DNA from: Artemisia argyi | Taxonomy: Eukaryota > Streptophyta > Magnoliopsida > Asterales > Asteraceae | Assembly: GCA_030686995.1 (NCBI GenBank) | Contig: CM060694.1 | Span: 96,333,844-96,397,843 of the forward strand | DNA length: 64,000 nucleotides | Direction of reading: 5' to 3' | In this document: positions 10,689 to 22,231 of the stretch, piece after piece | Layout: each line of letters opens with the position of its first letter | Position numbering within the stretch: the stretch's first letter is position 1 | Notes under the pieces: generated by a model | Database searches by the model: none | Told to the model about the DNA's origin: nothing | What the model saw: only the letters and a program-made list of their open reading frames with translations | Made by a program: the position numbers and the translations under genes

Positions 10689-11631
10689 TGTTGGACCCTT
10701 TTACTTGGTTATGGTTAACTACAAAGTTAATCTAACCAAGTTCCATGATGTAGCGAAGTATAGATTAATTATCAAAAGTAAATAAACATAAAAGATAAGA
10801 CACAAAGTTTTCAACGTTTAATTCTTTATTAGAAATTAATCAAAAGAATTATACCCAAGTGTTTGCGGAACAACACTTGGGATTGAAATGACAAGTATGG
10901 TGTACTCCTCACTAAACTCAAACTAAGTTTGAGTGACAACTAAGATCCTGCTGAGCTATCTTAGGGATTGTGTTGTTCTTTGGAGAGAGTAAAGATTTGG
11001 TTTGTGAATGTCTAATCATTAAGTGCAGAAACGTAATTTTTACCTCTCTCACTTATTCTCTATTTATACAAAAGTAGATTCTAACACATACCTAATTGAC
11101 AAAGACTACAAGACAATATTACATCATCCTATATTGGACAAAATACATAGGTATTTTGTCCCTGTTACAAATGGCTATAAGTAATAAAGGTCAAGGATGC
11201 TTTCTGGTCGTCAGTGTTGACACATATCTTGGTATTATACTCATTCAGGGAAAGTTGACCTTTGCATGATAAGGACCTTCCCTTATCCATTCAAACTTAT
11301 CCCGCCTAATCCCGCCTTTACATCAGTCTTCTTATCTTCAGTCTTTGTTCATTTAGTGATCTTACTTGGTGAGGAGTCATGGGACTCAGTGAGTTATTGT
11401 CATCCCTCATTGTGTCCATCATCTTCTTCTTTGGCTCAGGTATCATTCACTGAGAACCACCTCACTGAATCGTGAATCTTTCTCCATAGATCCACCCTGA
11501 GCATCTTGAGGATGACTCACTGAACAGCTATGTGTTTAGTGACTTGTTTGGTGATTTCGGGTTATCAAACACTTAGGATATTTTATGTTCAAATCCTGGA
11601 TTAAGGAGTTTGGGTTTTAACAGACCCAACA
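10689..11631 (-). repeat. Copia 5' LTR (943 bp)
   Basis: Plus-strand ends are TGTTGGACCC and GACCCAACA, giving a perfect TGTTGG/CCAACA inverted terminus. On the minus strand a TATA box (GTATAAATAG, 11069-11060) precedes a C/T-rich leader. No partner LTR is in the window. The 69-codon plus-strand frame at 11266-11475 is LTR noise. Confidence 0.85.
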
Positions 11632-13300
11632 AATTATAATGTAAAAGTCCTTCGCATTTGATTTTCATGAAACGTTTGACTAACATAACATTTATGAACA
11701 TTTATGGATCTAACTTTCATGATACAAAGCATGTTGTTTTACATTTTTTTTTATCTTAAAAAGAGTATATATTTTGTATATGTAATTCACTTTTCTCAAG
11801 AGTACATATATATGTTACTCTCCGTTGGATCATACTACAAGTTTTTTCTTTCAGTGAAAGCACATTAGATGCTAGTTATTTTCATACTTTTTTTAGAAGA
11901 CACCTTCTATAACTCATAATCCTCATTCTTTCTATTTTAATTAATTTGATGTTTTGATTTGAGCAATGATAGAGATGACTAACTCACATTAGTCTAATAA
12001 TATTTTTAATTTATATAAAAATTGACACATGTAATTGTCATTTTATGTCTCTTTTCATCTTAACCTTTGAATTTGACATATCATATTGTTAGGCATAATA
12101 CTATGCACAAGTTTTAGATATATCAATCATTTTCCTTTTGATTCTTTTACTAAAAGTACTTTGGTTTAACGATAGACGAGTGACACATAAATTAAAGAGT
12201 TAATTACATAAATTGTTCTTGTGGTTTACACACTTTTTCACCTTTCGTCCTAAAACTTCAAAATAACACCGCCCGTCCCTGTACTTGACGTTTTGTAACG
12301 AACCGGTCCTTTAACCGTCGTTAGCTTATGCCGTTAAGTACTATCATATATTGTGCACACGAGGGCATTTTGGTACATTTAGCTATCTTCATCTTCAATC
12401 TTCAAAATTCCCTTAAACTTCCCTTTTCTTAAAAATTAATATGATAGACAATAAGAAGAGCAAATCAAATAAACACATATTACAACTTTATCTAAACATA
12501 AAAAAATTTCATATGATAAATAACTCTTGGACAATTCCATATATACCCAACTAAAACACCATAATGACATATTTACCTAAAACATGCTTTAAATACATTG
12601 TACATCATGCATTTGAAACATGTATTTTTGGGTATATATGATATTTTAATGTTTAGATCGGGTATATATATGAAATTATTCCAATATCTATCTAACAATT
12701 TTAACTTTTTAATCAAAACCCAAATATTTCCTCTTACTTCACTCTAACCACCTTGTCATTTAAAGATTTGTAGACTTACTATCTCAATTCTTGACAAAAC
12801 CATGAAGATTTATAGTGATTTATTCAAGATTCTCTAACTCACTAAACCTTTTTGGATTTGACAAAGTGGTTGTTTGATTTGTTTGATCTAGAACACCGGT
12901 CGTCAACCTCCCTGTGGGTGTTTATAGATCTGGGTTTCCAGTTGTATGTCAAAAATGGGTTTTAGAACGGTTAAATGTAGCTTTAAATCGAAGTTTCGAA
13001 AAATGAATGGGTCCTTTGAAATAAAATTGGTTCATTATTGGGTGATGGTTTGTTTGGGTTTTGCAATTTGATTTTCAATTACTGTTATAAAGTTACTTAT
13101 TTAGATGGAGGAAATTACCTGAAAGGAGTGATATTAAGTACATACTTTTGCTTTGATCCGTCGAACAACAACAAAAATTGATATAATCACCATCACATGA
13201 TTTAAAGTAGTGGCTTAGAGTCTCATTTTTGTGTTCAAACCAGCTCCAAACTCCCCTAAATAAACTTTCACCACTAAAGACAAAAATTGAAGCGTTTTTG
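11632..13300. other. AT-rich degenerate DNA, unclassified
   Basis: No coding region is recognised. At 12193-12420 there is a phrase (AGAGTTAATTACATAAATTG... then ...GTGGTTTACACAC... and GTCCCTGTACTTGACG) that I recall as a common dispersed plant repeat often found with DNA transposons or captured gene fragments. No inverted partner was found nearby. At about 12720-13160 the sequence is less AT-rich and looks like a 5'UTR/intron-like fragment, without an ORF. Confidence 0.4.
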
Positions 13301-14401
13301 TCCCGGACGGTACCACGGTACCATTAAATTTAGTGGTACCGTGTGACAATTAGTGGTGTCGTCCCCCTGTAACGCCTATTTTCTCTTTGCCTATAAATAG
13401 TGGACTATTTTACAATTTTAACTTGATTTTTCCAGCCACTTTTCTCTGGTTTAATCCCTTCTTAGTTAGATCACTTTCTTTGATCATTTAGAGAGTCTTA
13501 GTTTGTTTTAGAGTGATCCAATCATCCATTCTAGTGATCACCTTTATTCCTCTTCTAGTCCAAGAGAAGAACACAAAGTATCAAGAAGATACAAAGTGTT
13601 AGAGTCATTGAGTAGTTCACTTGCATTACTAGTTGTAAGCTTGTTGTATCTTGATATACATCAAGTACTTATTACCTTTTATTTAGTCTTGTGAGAGTGG
13701 ATCATTGTGATCTTGTTGAGATCTTGGAGATCTCTTGTAGCTAGTGAGCTTGTGTGTTGATCAAGTGGATCAAGGGTAGATCGGGTAGATCGTGTAGGTT
13801 GTGTTGATTGTGTGATTTGTGAAGATTGGGTAGATCGTGAGTAGACCGGGTAGATCGAGTGTAGATCATGTGGATCTTGAAGCTTGTGTGATTTGTGAGG
13901 ATCGAGTAGATCGTGGTAGATTGGTGCTAGCTAAGATTAGTACTCGACATTTAGCTTAGTGTCGGAGAATAATGTAAGCAACGTTGTATTGTTTTCTCCG
14001 CCGAGAATGGAGCTTGTTGATTAGTGAAGTAACTCTCGAGTTGGGTACTCGGGGGTGGAGTAGGGCGAAGAGGAGCTTCGTGACCGAACCACTATAAATC
14101 ACCGTGTCCGGGTTTGCGTTTTCTTAACCTATCTCTTTACTTTTTATCTTTGCATTTATCATTTTACACTTGCATTGCTTTTATGTTTGTGTGGCTTATT
14201 GCATATATTGGGTGATATTTATGTGTGTAAATATTTGTGTCATGGTAATATGCTTCACATATGGAAATCCACTATCACTAGTTGTAGCAAGACTTTTTGT
14301 TGAGACTTCTCATATTACATCAAACTTACTTGGTTGTTTGATACAAAAGTTTTTATGTTTTGAAATGGAAACGTATTCACCCCCCCTCTACGGTTTCCAC
14401 A
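13300..14401 (+). repeat. Downstream part of a copia-type LTR
   Basis: The end is defined by ...TACGGTTTCCACA at 14401 followed two bases later by a tRNA-Met-type primer-binding site. TATAAATA is at 13392-13399. The upstream boundary could not be fixed because no TGTGGAAA-like start was found. The R/U5 part contains many GATC-rich near-repeats such as GTAGATCG(T/G)G (about 13775-13925). The 95-codon frame at 14170-14457 runs across the LTR end and is not a gene. Confidence 0.6.
13317..13399 (+). promoter_or_regulatory. KpnI-type palindrome and TATA box in copia LTR
   Basis: A near-perfect 24-bp palindrome at 13317-13340 starts and ends with GGTACC arms around an A/T core. It lies 52 bp upstream of TATAAATA (13392-13399). 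Related GGTACC(A/G)-type words recur downstream of the primer-binding site at about 14685-14745. Confidence 0.5.
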
Positions 14402-14403
14402 AT

Positions 14404-14416
14404 TGGTATCAAAGAC
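14404..14416 (+). other. Primer-binding site (tRNA-iMet type)
   Basis: TGGTATCAAAGAC directly follows the LTR end, one base different from the usual TGGTATCAGAGC. Confidence 0.7.
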
Positions 14417-16337
14417 ACGTCACTCAAAATTTTAAAACAAATGGTTTGAAAAATTGAGTACAATCCATGTATCAAATTACCTATGAAGTTGGATAAAATA
14501 TGAAAAGTATTTACTTGCTTAATACTCACAAGTTTTGTGGTTAATTATACTTTGTCATACTAGCTTGAAGGTTCTCTTAAACCCGGTATCTAGTTTATTA
14601 AATCTTACATCTTTTTGTTACATCAAATACTTGTTTGAAATGAGAAAATTGGTTTTGGTCAAAACTGTAACATCAGGTCATGGCACCATTAAATACAACA
14701 GATGGTACCATTAAATATGGACGGTACCGCTAAATTTAACGGTGCTTTCGTCTGATTTCAGAATTGGGTAATTTTCAAAAATTCGTATAAAATCAACCGT
14801 AAGTTTGTAGGAGTCATGCCACCTATCGTTTTAAAGGTAATTGAGTCTACTTTCATTTAAAAATACTTTTAGGAAATGATTGTAAAGTAAAATTTACGAG
14901 AGTCTTTGATTCGTAATAGAGAGTCTTTTTCGGTCAAGCCGATTGCGCAAATTTTTGGTCAAATTACAAAGAGAACATCACACGTTGATGTATTTATATT
15001 TTCAAAGTGTTGTACTTGATCAAATTTTGAAATGGAGTGGAAAATAATAAAATCAAGGTTAGTATACATTGTTATACTTAATACACAAAATGACGATAAG
15101 TATTTTTGAATGTGTTATGCTAAATGATTATTTGCCTTTCTTTGTATCTCAGTATTGTTAGTTAATATTTTTGTATGCTTTTTTTTATCTTTAGTTGAGC
15201 TAATTTATCTATAAGAATAAGTGTCTTTCATGCCTTGTTTCTATGTGTCGGTTATTAGTTTCTTAGCTTATGCATCAATAGGACTTAGACTAGACTTCTT
15301 GCACTAAGTTGCGTAATTGATTTTGCATTCCATATAGGCATAGACCACTTATCTTGCATATATGTTTTCGACATCTTGCAAGTGTTATGATGCTTTAGTA
15401 ACCTTTTTTGGAATGGAAACTAAGTTGGTTGACCATGTGCGTCGAAAGATATTGTCTTACACAATTATTTTTCCAAAGGTTTAAGTATAAAAGTATATCA
15501 CCTCAAAATACTTAACACGTTCGTTATATCCGTAACATGATCTCTAAAAGATCACATCTTCTATCTTGCTTGACCATGGGTTTTCTAAACAAGATAAAAG
15601 ATCATATTAATACATTAGTATTTAAGTAAAAGAAAATGTATTAAACTTGCATTGATCTAACACACATACTAAATGTTTTAAATATTTAGTATTTTACGTA
15701 TGTTGTATAAAAATAGTGAAGATAATTATTTTTATACTAATGAGGTATTGAAAAACTAAGAATATTATTCTTAATAACATAAATAGTTTTTCACAAATAA
15801 AAATAAATGACAATATCGAAGTAGTAACATAATATGTCATTAACCTCACAGATACTACTAGTATTAGAATAAATTGTACACATTCCCTAAATTTATATTT
15901 TCTTTTTAAAAGGAGTGATCGTGAGGGTCAAGAAAGGTTTCGAGTATATATCAATTCATTATTCAAATTATGATTGATGTCATCATCGAATCTAATTGAC
16001 AAGTTTTCGTGTATGGACATGAAATTGGAATCATTATTTGTCTGGCTTCATGATAACATCAAATATAATGAAATATATTATCTTGAATCTATATACTCAA
16101 TCACACTCGGCTGTTATGAAAATAATGACGTCCTCTCAAGATGAAAATAATATGCATCAGATCATAACTCACACTTGTGTTGAAGATGTCATAGAGTCTT
16201 CTTGTCCAATGGTTGTGTTCCAAACATTAAATTAATATGTTTAAAAGATGCATAAAATACACAACTAAGTAGGATTGACAACTTGGATGTTTCATCCAAA
16301 ATATTCTAGTAATTTACTTTGCAATGCAATTAGTAAA
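14417..16337 (+). other. Decayed interior of copia-type element, no coding seen
   Basis: This is AT-rich sequence with no gag, protease or RT motif in any frame. A block at 16268-16340 (TGACAACTT, TTTCATCCAAAATATTC) recurs diverged at 24223-24297 on the far side of the LINE. The 65-codon frame at 16038-16235 has no recognisable feature. Confidence 0.4.
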
Positions 16338-16728
16338 ATGGCGAAACCTGCTGCTCTTCTTTTTTCTCACGAATTCCTTCCTTCTTATTGATTCTTATAC
16401 CTTTTAACACTCATACTCTTGTAGTTTATCTGCGGATTCTTGCTCTTGAGTAGGTTTATTAATTGGTTGCTGTTTCATTAAGTGTTAGGGTTTCGTTTTT
16501 TGCAATTAGGGTTTCGTTTTTTTGGTCTACGATCATTAATTATCTGGTTAATCATGAGTGTCGGTTAGGTTGATGTGATGGGTATTTAATCCCTTTTAGG
16601 GTTTCGTTGCTATTTATTTGGTGGGTCGATTGTGGTTGTGATTTTTTTAGGGTTTTTATTCTGATCGCTACTGTTGGTTAATTAGGGTTTCGTTTCTGTT
16701 TTTTCATTTGTTTTGATTCGTGGTTGGT

Positions 16729-18585
16729 ATGGATTCCTCTTACAAGTCTACTAAATCGTCACTACGATCTACTTCAAATCTGATTGATAATGCTCCTATC
16801 TTAAAGTCGATTTTGAAGAATAAGAATGCTGCTTGTGTCAGATCTTCGCATGTTGTGGAAGTACCATCTATTGAGCAGCATGAGGGTGGTGAGGATGTTT
16901 CGTTGGTGTTTGGGATTGCTACTAAGATTAAGGATGTGGATGGCCAAATGTTGGGTAAAGATGATAAGCCTTTGAAGACCAATCGTGTGGTAACGTTCGT
17001 TGATCAGGTGGAAGGTTTAAATAAAAATGTGGATGATTCTGGTCATGGGAAATCGTTTGGGTCTGATATGGCTTCTCATGGTACGAATACTCTTAAATCA
17101 GATTCTACACGAGCTAATGGTACTACTCAAGCTGATTATGAGGTGAATAAGAACGTGGAGGGTAAGGATGCTCATGCTACAAAGACTACTAATTCTGATT
17201 CAGTGGCAAGTGGGACATCTAACAAGGATCGAATGGCTAGTGAGGCTGAATCACAATCTGCTCCTAAACTTTCATTTGCTTCAATGTTCAAGTCTAAGAA
17301 CGCGTTTAAATCGGTAAACATTTTCGAGCTACGTAATGATGATCGAGTTGAAGGTGCTCATGTTGCTATTCCGTTAAAGGAGATCAAGGATGTGTCGGCT
17401 AGATTTTCTAATACTCTCTATGGGTATTTCATAGGAAAACGTCTTGCATTTCCTATTGTGGAGAACTATGTGAAGAATACTTGGGCTAAGTTTGGTTTAG
17501 AACGTGTTATGTTAAATAACGGGTTCTTTTTATTTCAATTCTCTACAAAGGATGGTATGGATCAAGTGTTAGAAGCTGGTCCATGGTTAATTCGATCAGT
17601 TCCTATATTTTTGAACATCTGGACTCCCAATACTACGCTTACTAAAGAAGAGATTACTTCTGCTCCTATATGGTTGAAGCTTCATAACGTTCCAATTGTT
17701 GCTTATACGGAGGTTGGGTTAAGTTTGATTACAACTCAAATTGGTAAGCCTATTATGTTAGATTCATATACTAGTTCTATGTGTGTTAAGTCGTGGGGTA
17801 GGAATTCATATGCGCGTGCTCTTGTTGAAGTGTCCTCTATGAATGAGTTAACGGATCATGTGGTTGTTGCTATTCCGTATCCTAATCAACCTGGTCATTC
17901 TTTGGTTCGTATAGATGTTGAGTACGAATGGCAGCCTCCTAGGTGTGCTATGTGCAAAATTTTTGACCATAATGATGATGCATGTCCCAAGAGGGTAAAA
18001 CAAGCGAGTGTTAAGTCTAATGTAGATGAGGAGGGTTTTGTTGAAGCTACTAAGCGTAAGGGTAAGGGTAAGGCGCAAACTCATGAAAAGGTGATTGATG
18101 GAGTTCGTTTTGCTAAACCTAAAGTTACATTTAACTATCGTTGGCAGCCGGTTTCAAAAACTAAAGTGGGATCTGATGGAGCCTCTTCGTCTAGAGGAAA
18201 TGGTTCAAATAAAGACAATAACACTAATGGTGAGTCATCATCTAAGACCCATGCTACAACTAAGGGATCGAGTGATTCTAATGTGGAGGCTGATTCTTCT
18301 TTGGAAAATCATGGTAATAGTCAAGTTCCAGCCCCGTCTAAGTATATTCATGATGATCTTAGTGATATTGTAACGAAGAATCCTTTTGGTGCTCTTAGTG
18401 ATGATGTGTTTAATTCTGAATTTGTGTCTGAGGTGGATTCGTCTAAAGTGGATGAAAGGGTTCAAGATGTGGATATAGATAGTGATAATGAGGTTGACGA
18501 AGTTATTGAGATTGGAAAACCTAAAAAGGACACGAGTAATCGTAAGGAAGCAAGCACTTCCTCTAGTGAAGTTCCTCATGTATAG
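16729..18585 (+). CDS. LINE ORF1 nucleic-acid-binding protein (DUF4283/zinc knuckle)
   Basis: The ATG at 16729 opens MDSSYKSTK and gives 618 residues. The N-terminal 200 residues are Ser/Lys/Asp-rich and probably disordered. A DUF4283-like region spans about residues 222-310 (SARFSNTLYGYFIGKRLAF through GPWLIRSVPIFLNIW), followed by the typical PIWLKLHNVP. A CX2CX4HX4C zinc knuckle, CAMCKIFDHNDDAC, lies at about 406-419. The C-terminus is acidic/Ser-rich. This is the standard ORF1 of plant L1 elements, which coats the RNA in the ribonucleoprotein; that role is from family knowledge. It is intact. Its stop lies inside the ORF2 start region: the two ORFs overlap by 8 bp (ATGTATAG). Confidence 0.85.
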   Translation: MDSSYKSTKSSLRSTSNLIDNAPILKSILKNKNAACVRSSHVVEVPSIEQHEGGEDVSLVFGIATKIKDVDGQMLGKDDKPLKTNRVVTFVDQVEGLNKNVDDSGHGKSFGSDMASHGTNTLKSDSTRANGTTQADYEVNKNVEGKDAHATKTTNSDSVASGTSNKDRMASEAESQSAPKLSFASMFKSKNAFKSVNIFELRNDDRVEGAHVAIPLKEIKDVSARFSNTLYGYFIGKRLAFPIVENYVKNTWAKFGLERVMLNNGFFLFQFSTKDGMDQVLEAGPWLIRSVPIFLNIWTPNTTLTKEEITSAPIWLKLHNVPIVAYTEVGLSLITTQIGKPIMLDSYTSSMCVKSWGRNSYARALVEVSSMNELTDHVVVAIPYPNQPGHSLVRIDVEYEWQPPRCAMCKIFDHNDDACPKRVKQASVKSNVDEEGFVEATKRKGKGKAQTHEKVIDGVRFAKPKVTFNYRWQPVSKTKVGSDGASSSRGNGSNKDNNTNGESSSKTHATTKGSSDSNVEADSSLENHGNSQVPAPSKYIHDDLSDIVTKNPFGALSDDVFNSEFVSEVDSSKVDERVQDVDIDSDNEVDEVIEIGKPKKDTSNRKEASTSSSEVPHV

Positions 18586-21500
18586 TATCGCTTCTTGGAA
18601 TATTCGGGGTATGAACCAATCCCCTAAACAAAATGAGGTTCGTCAAGTTATTAGTGAGAATAAACTTTCTGTTTGTGCTATTCTTGAATCTCATATAGCT
18701 TGTGCTCGGTTGGATGTGCTTTGTAAAAAGGTTTTTAGGAGTTGGGATTGGACTTCTAATGGGAATTTGTGTTCTAAAGGATCACGTATTGTTTTAGGAT
18801 GGAATCAAGCTGATGTTGATGTCACAGTGATTGCTATGGATGATCAAGTTATACACACTTGTATTCGGTTTAAAATAGATAAAAAAGAGTTGTTTTGCTC
18901 GTTTATTTATGCTCATAACCGTTATACTCATAGGAGGACTCTTTAGCAGAATTTATTGGTGCATAAGCAATATGTTAGGAACCGTGCTTGGTGTCTTCTT
19001 GGTGATTTTAATGTTGCCCTTAATTTGGAGGATAAAGTGGAAGGTTCTTCCGTTATTGATATTGCTATGAGGGAGTTTAAAGATTGTGTGGAGGAGATAG
19101 AGGTTTTTGATGTTAATCGCTCAGGTTTGCAATATACGTGGAATCAAAAGCCTAGAGGGCTGGATGGTACTCTTAAAAAGATTGATCGAATTATGGCTAA
19201 TCTTGAATGCACGGATGGTTTTGTTGGTGCTCATGCTATTTTTCAGCCTTATCGTATCTCTGACCATTCTCCTGCTATCCTTACTATTTCTACCCCTTAT
19301 AAGTTTAAACCTAGGCCGTTCAAGTTTGCTAATATTCTGGTTGAGAATCCTCGGTTTAAAGATCAGGTTAAGGAGTATTGGAATGTGGCTAAGAGTGGGT
19401 TTTACATGTACCAAGTGGTTTGTAAGCTTAAAGTGCTGAAGAAGCCTCTTCGTAAGCTGCTATTTAACGAAGGTAATATTCATGAAAAAGTCATTCGTCT
19501 TCGTCATGAATTAGATACGGTTCAGCGTGCCCTTGATGTGGATCCGTTTAATATTACTTTACGTGAAGATGAGGCTTGTTATCTTAATGCATATAATGAT
19601 GCTATCGTTAAGGAGGAGCAGTTTCTTAAACAAAAAGCGAAGGTAGAATGGCTGAGGGTAGGGGATTCTAACTCGGCCTATTTTCATAAGGTGGTTAAGA
19701 GCAGGAAAGCTAGAAGTCGAATTGATGTGATTTGTAATGGTGATGGGGTGCGGTTTGATGGGGAGTCGGTGCCTAACGCTTTCGTTAGTCATTATGCTTC
19801 CTTCATTGGTCAAGAGGGGTATACGGTTCCGTTTGATGACAATGATCTGTTTGTGTCTACGTTGGATCCTAGTGTTGCTGATGATATGGTTCGGGCTGTT
19901 TCGACTCAAGAAGTTAAGGATGCGTTATTTTCTATGGGAGATGACAAATCTCCTGGTCCGGATGGGTACTCGGCGGCTTTCTTTAAAGGTGCATGGGATA
20001 TTGTCGCGTCTGATGTTACTAAAGCGGTTCAGGAATTTTTCATTAACGGTAAGCTTTTGAAAGAAGTGAACCATACTATTATTGCTCTTCTGCCTAAGGT
20101 TCCTTCCCCGTCTCGGATTAATGATTTCCGGCCTATTTCTTGCTGCAATGTTTTATTTAAATGTATTAGCAAGATAATTGCTAACCGTATTAAGTCTTGT
20201 TTAACCTCCTTAGTTAGTTTGAACCAATCAGCGTTTATTTCGGGTAGGAGGATATCAGATAATATTTTACTTACTCAGGAGATTATGCACAACTATCATG
20301 TGGATAGGGGTCCGGCTAGATGTGCTTTTAAAGTGGATATTCAGAAGGCGTATGATACGGTTGACTGGAATTTTTTGAGGCAAATTCTGATTGGTTTTGG
20401 TTTTCATAATCGTATGATTGGTTGGATTATGGAATGTGTGACTACGACTTCTTTTTCTATTAGTGTTAACGGATCTATGCATGGCTATTTTAAGGGTAAG
20501 AGGGGTCTTCGTCAAGGTGATCCGTTATCGCCGTATCTTTTTACTCTTATTATGGAGATTCTTACTCTTATGCTTAGGAGGCGGGTTCGTGATTCTGAGA
20601 TGTTTACTTTTCATCATCATTGTTCTAACCTTAACATTATTAATTTATGTTTTGCTGATGATCTTTTTCTCTTTGCTCATGGTGATGTGGAGTCGGCTAG
20701 AGTTATTATGGAGGCTTTGGATGAGTTTAAAGAAGTTTCTGGTCTCACTCCGAGTCTTCCTAAGAGCACTGCTTATTTTTGTAATGTTCGTAATCATGTT
20801 AAGCATGCTATTTTACAGGTCATTCCGTTTGTTGAGGGTACTCTCCCGGTTAAGTATTTGGGAGTTCCTTTGGTGACAACAAGGCTGATTTTTAGAGATT
20901 GTAAAGAGTTGGTTGAAAAGTTGTCTAATCGTATCAAGGATTGGAAGAATAAATCTCTCTCATTTGCTGGTAGGCTTCAACTTATTCAATCGGTTCTTTC
21001 TTCTATGCACATTTATTGGGCATCGGTTTTTATCCTTCCATCTCGTATTATATATGATTTGGAACAGCTTATGCGGAGTTTTTTGTGGGGTAATGGTTCG
21101 GGGCTGAAGGGTAAATCTAAAGTCGCTTGGGAGGTTGTTTGTCTTCCTAAACAGGAAGGAGGTCTTGGGATTAGGAGGCTTGATACTTTTAATAGTGCGT
21201 TGATTACCACTCACATTTGGAGTATTATTACTGGTAAAGAGTCTCTTTCGGTTAGATGGATTCATACTTATAAGCTAAGGGGGCGTAACTTTTGGGATAT
21301 CCCATGTCGTGGTAATATGTCTTGGAGTTGGCGTAAGATTCTTCAACTAAGGCCTATTGTCCGTAAATTTGTTTGGTATAAATTAGGGGATGGTTCAAAG
21401 GTTTCTGCTTGGTTTGACTCTTGGTGCTCGATTTGTCCTATCGCTTTTATTGTTTCTTCTCGTGACATTCACCGGGCTGGTTTTACTTCTAATACTACTG

Positions 21501-22231
21501 TTAGGGAGCTCGTGGGGTCTAATGGGTGGGCGTGGCCTAATGAATGGCTGGTTCGTTATCCTCCCCTTGGTTCTATTTCGGTCCCTTTGTTGGTTGATCA
21601 TGTGGAGGATTCTTTATGTTGGCGTTCCAATGATGGAGTTTTAAGACCGTTTTCGGTTTCTTTAGTTTGGGAGTGCATAAGGCATCGGGATACTAATGTT
21701 GATTGGTATCATCTTGTGTGGTTTTCTCATCGGATTCCGAAACATGCATTTCACTTGTGGCTTGTGATGAAGAGGAGGCTTCGAACGCAAGATATGTTGA
21801 GGCATCATGATGTGACAAACCAGGACCCGTTGTTGTGTCCTCTTTGTAAAATGCAACCTGATTCTCATGATCACCTTTTCTTTGCATGTTCTTATTCTAT
21901 GCAGGTTTGGGACACTTTGAAGATGTTTGCTGGTCTTACCGTGTTGCCGTCCTCTTTAGATTCTATTGTTAATGTCCTTATTGGGTCGGCTAAGTCGAGG
22001 TCGGTTCGGAGTGTTACATCTAAGCTCTTGTTTGCTGCCGTGGCTTATGTTATATGGCAAGAACGCAACAACCGGCTTTTCAAGAAGCATTCTAGATCTG
22101 AAGCTCAGGTTGTTGATTTTATCAAGTCTACGGTGAGGATGAAGCTGCTTACGTGCAGGTTTAAGAAGACGGCGAACGTTATTGATATGGTTCGCGTGTG
22201 GAAGCTTCCAACTACGCTTATTCGTTCATGA
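18578..22231 (+). pseudogene. LINE ORF2: endonuclease, reverse transcriptase, zf-RVT (one nonsense codon)
   Basis: The ATG at 18578 opens MYSIASWNIRGMNQ, the usual first motif of the APE-type endonuclease; the whole reading frame is 1,217 codons. Endonuclease landmarks are WNIRG, LESH, GDFN (about residue 142), KIDRIM and SDHSPAIL (about 229). RT spans about 450-740, with KSPGPDGYSAAFFK, DFRPISCCN, KVDIQKAYDTVDW, GLRQGDPLSPYLF and the catalytic FADDLFLF (about 692). A zf-RVT domain follows, with LCPLCK...DSHDHLFFAC near 1087-1105. There is no RNase H domain. A single in-frame TAG at 18944-18946, within the endonuclease between THRRTL and QNLLVHK, is probably TGG to TAG. Apart from that codon the frame is unbroken. 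It makes target-primed reverse transcription possible for the element and, in trans, for other RNAs. Confidence 0.88.

Larger units (their letters stand above)
7089..11631 (-). mobile_element. Copia-type LTR retrotransposon, 5' part, degenerate
   Basis: In minus-strand order this has a 5' LTR (11631-10689), a tRNA-Met-type primer-binding site (10686-10672), gag, a coiled-coil region, serial zinc knuckles, protease, the GAG-pre-integrase domain and the start of integrase. It is cut there by the Athila-like LTR ending at 7088. RT and RNase H would lie left of the window. The flank outside the 5' LTR is AATTA (11632-11636). The coding region has several nonsense codons and at least two frameshifts. 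Confidence 0.85.

Noticed and set aside
14170..14457. 95-codon ORF with hydrophobic N-terminus
   Set aside because: It spans the LTR end and primer-binding site of a copia-type element; a chance frame.
16487..16695. TTAGGGTTT repeats resembling plant telomere sequence (TTTAGGG)
   Set aside because: Only a few scattered copies, each followed by CGTTT, inside a LINE 5'UTR; no tandem telomeric array.
18095..21887. Many 60-137-codon frames on both strands within the LINE
   Set aside because: All are shadows of ORF1 and ORF2, whose domain motifs are clear in the main frames.
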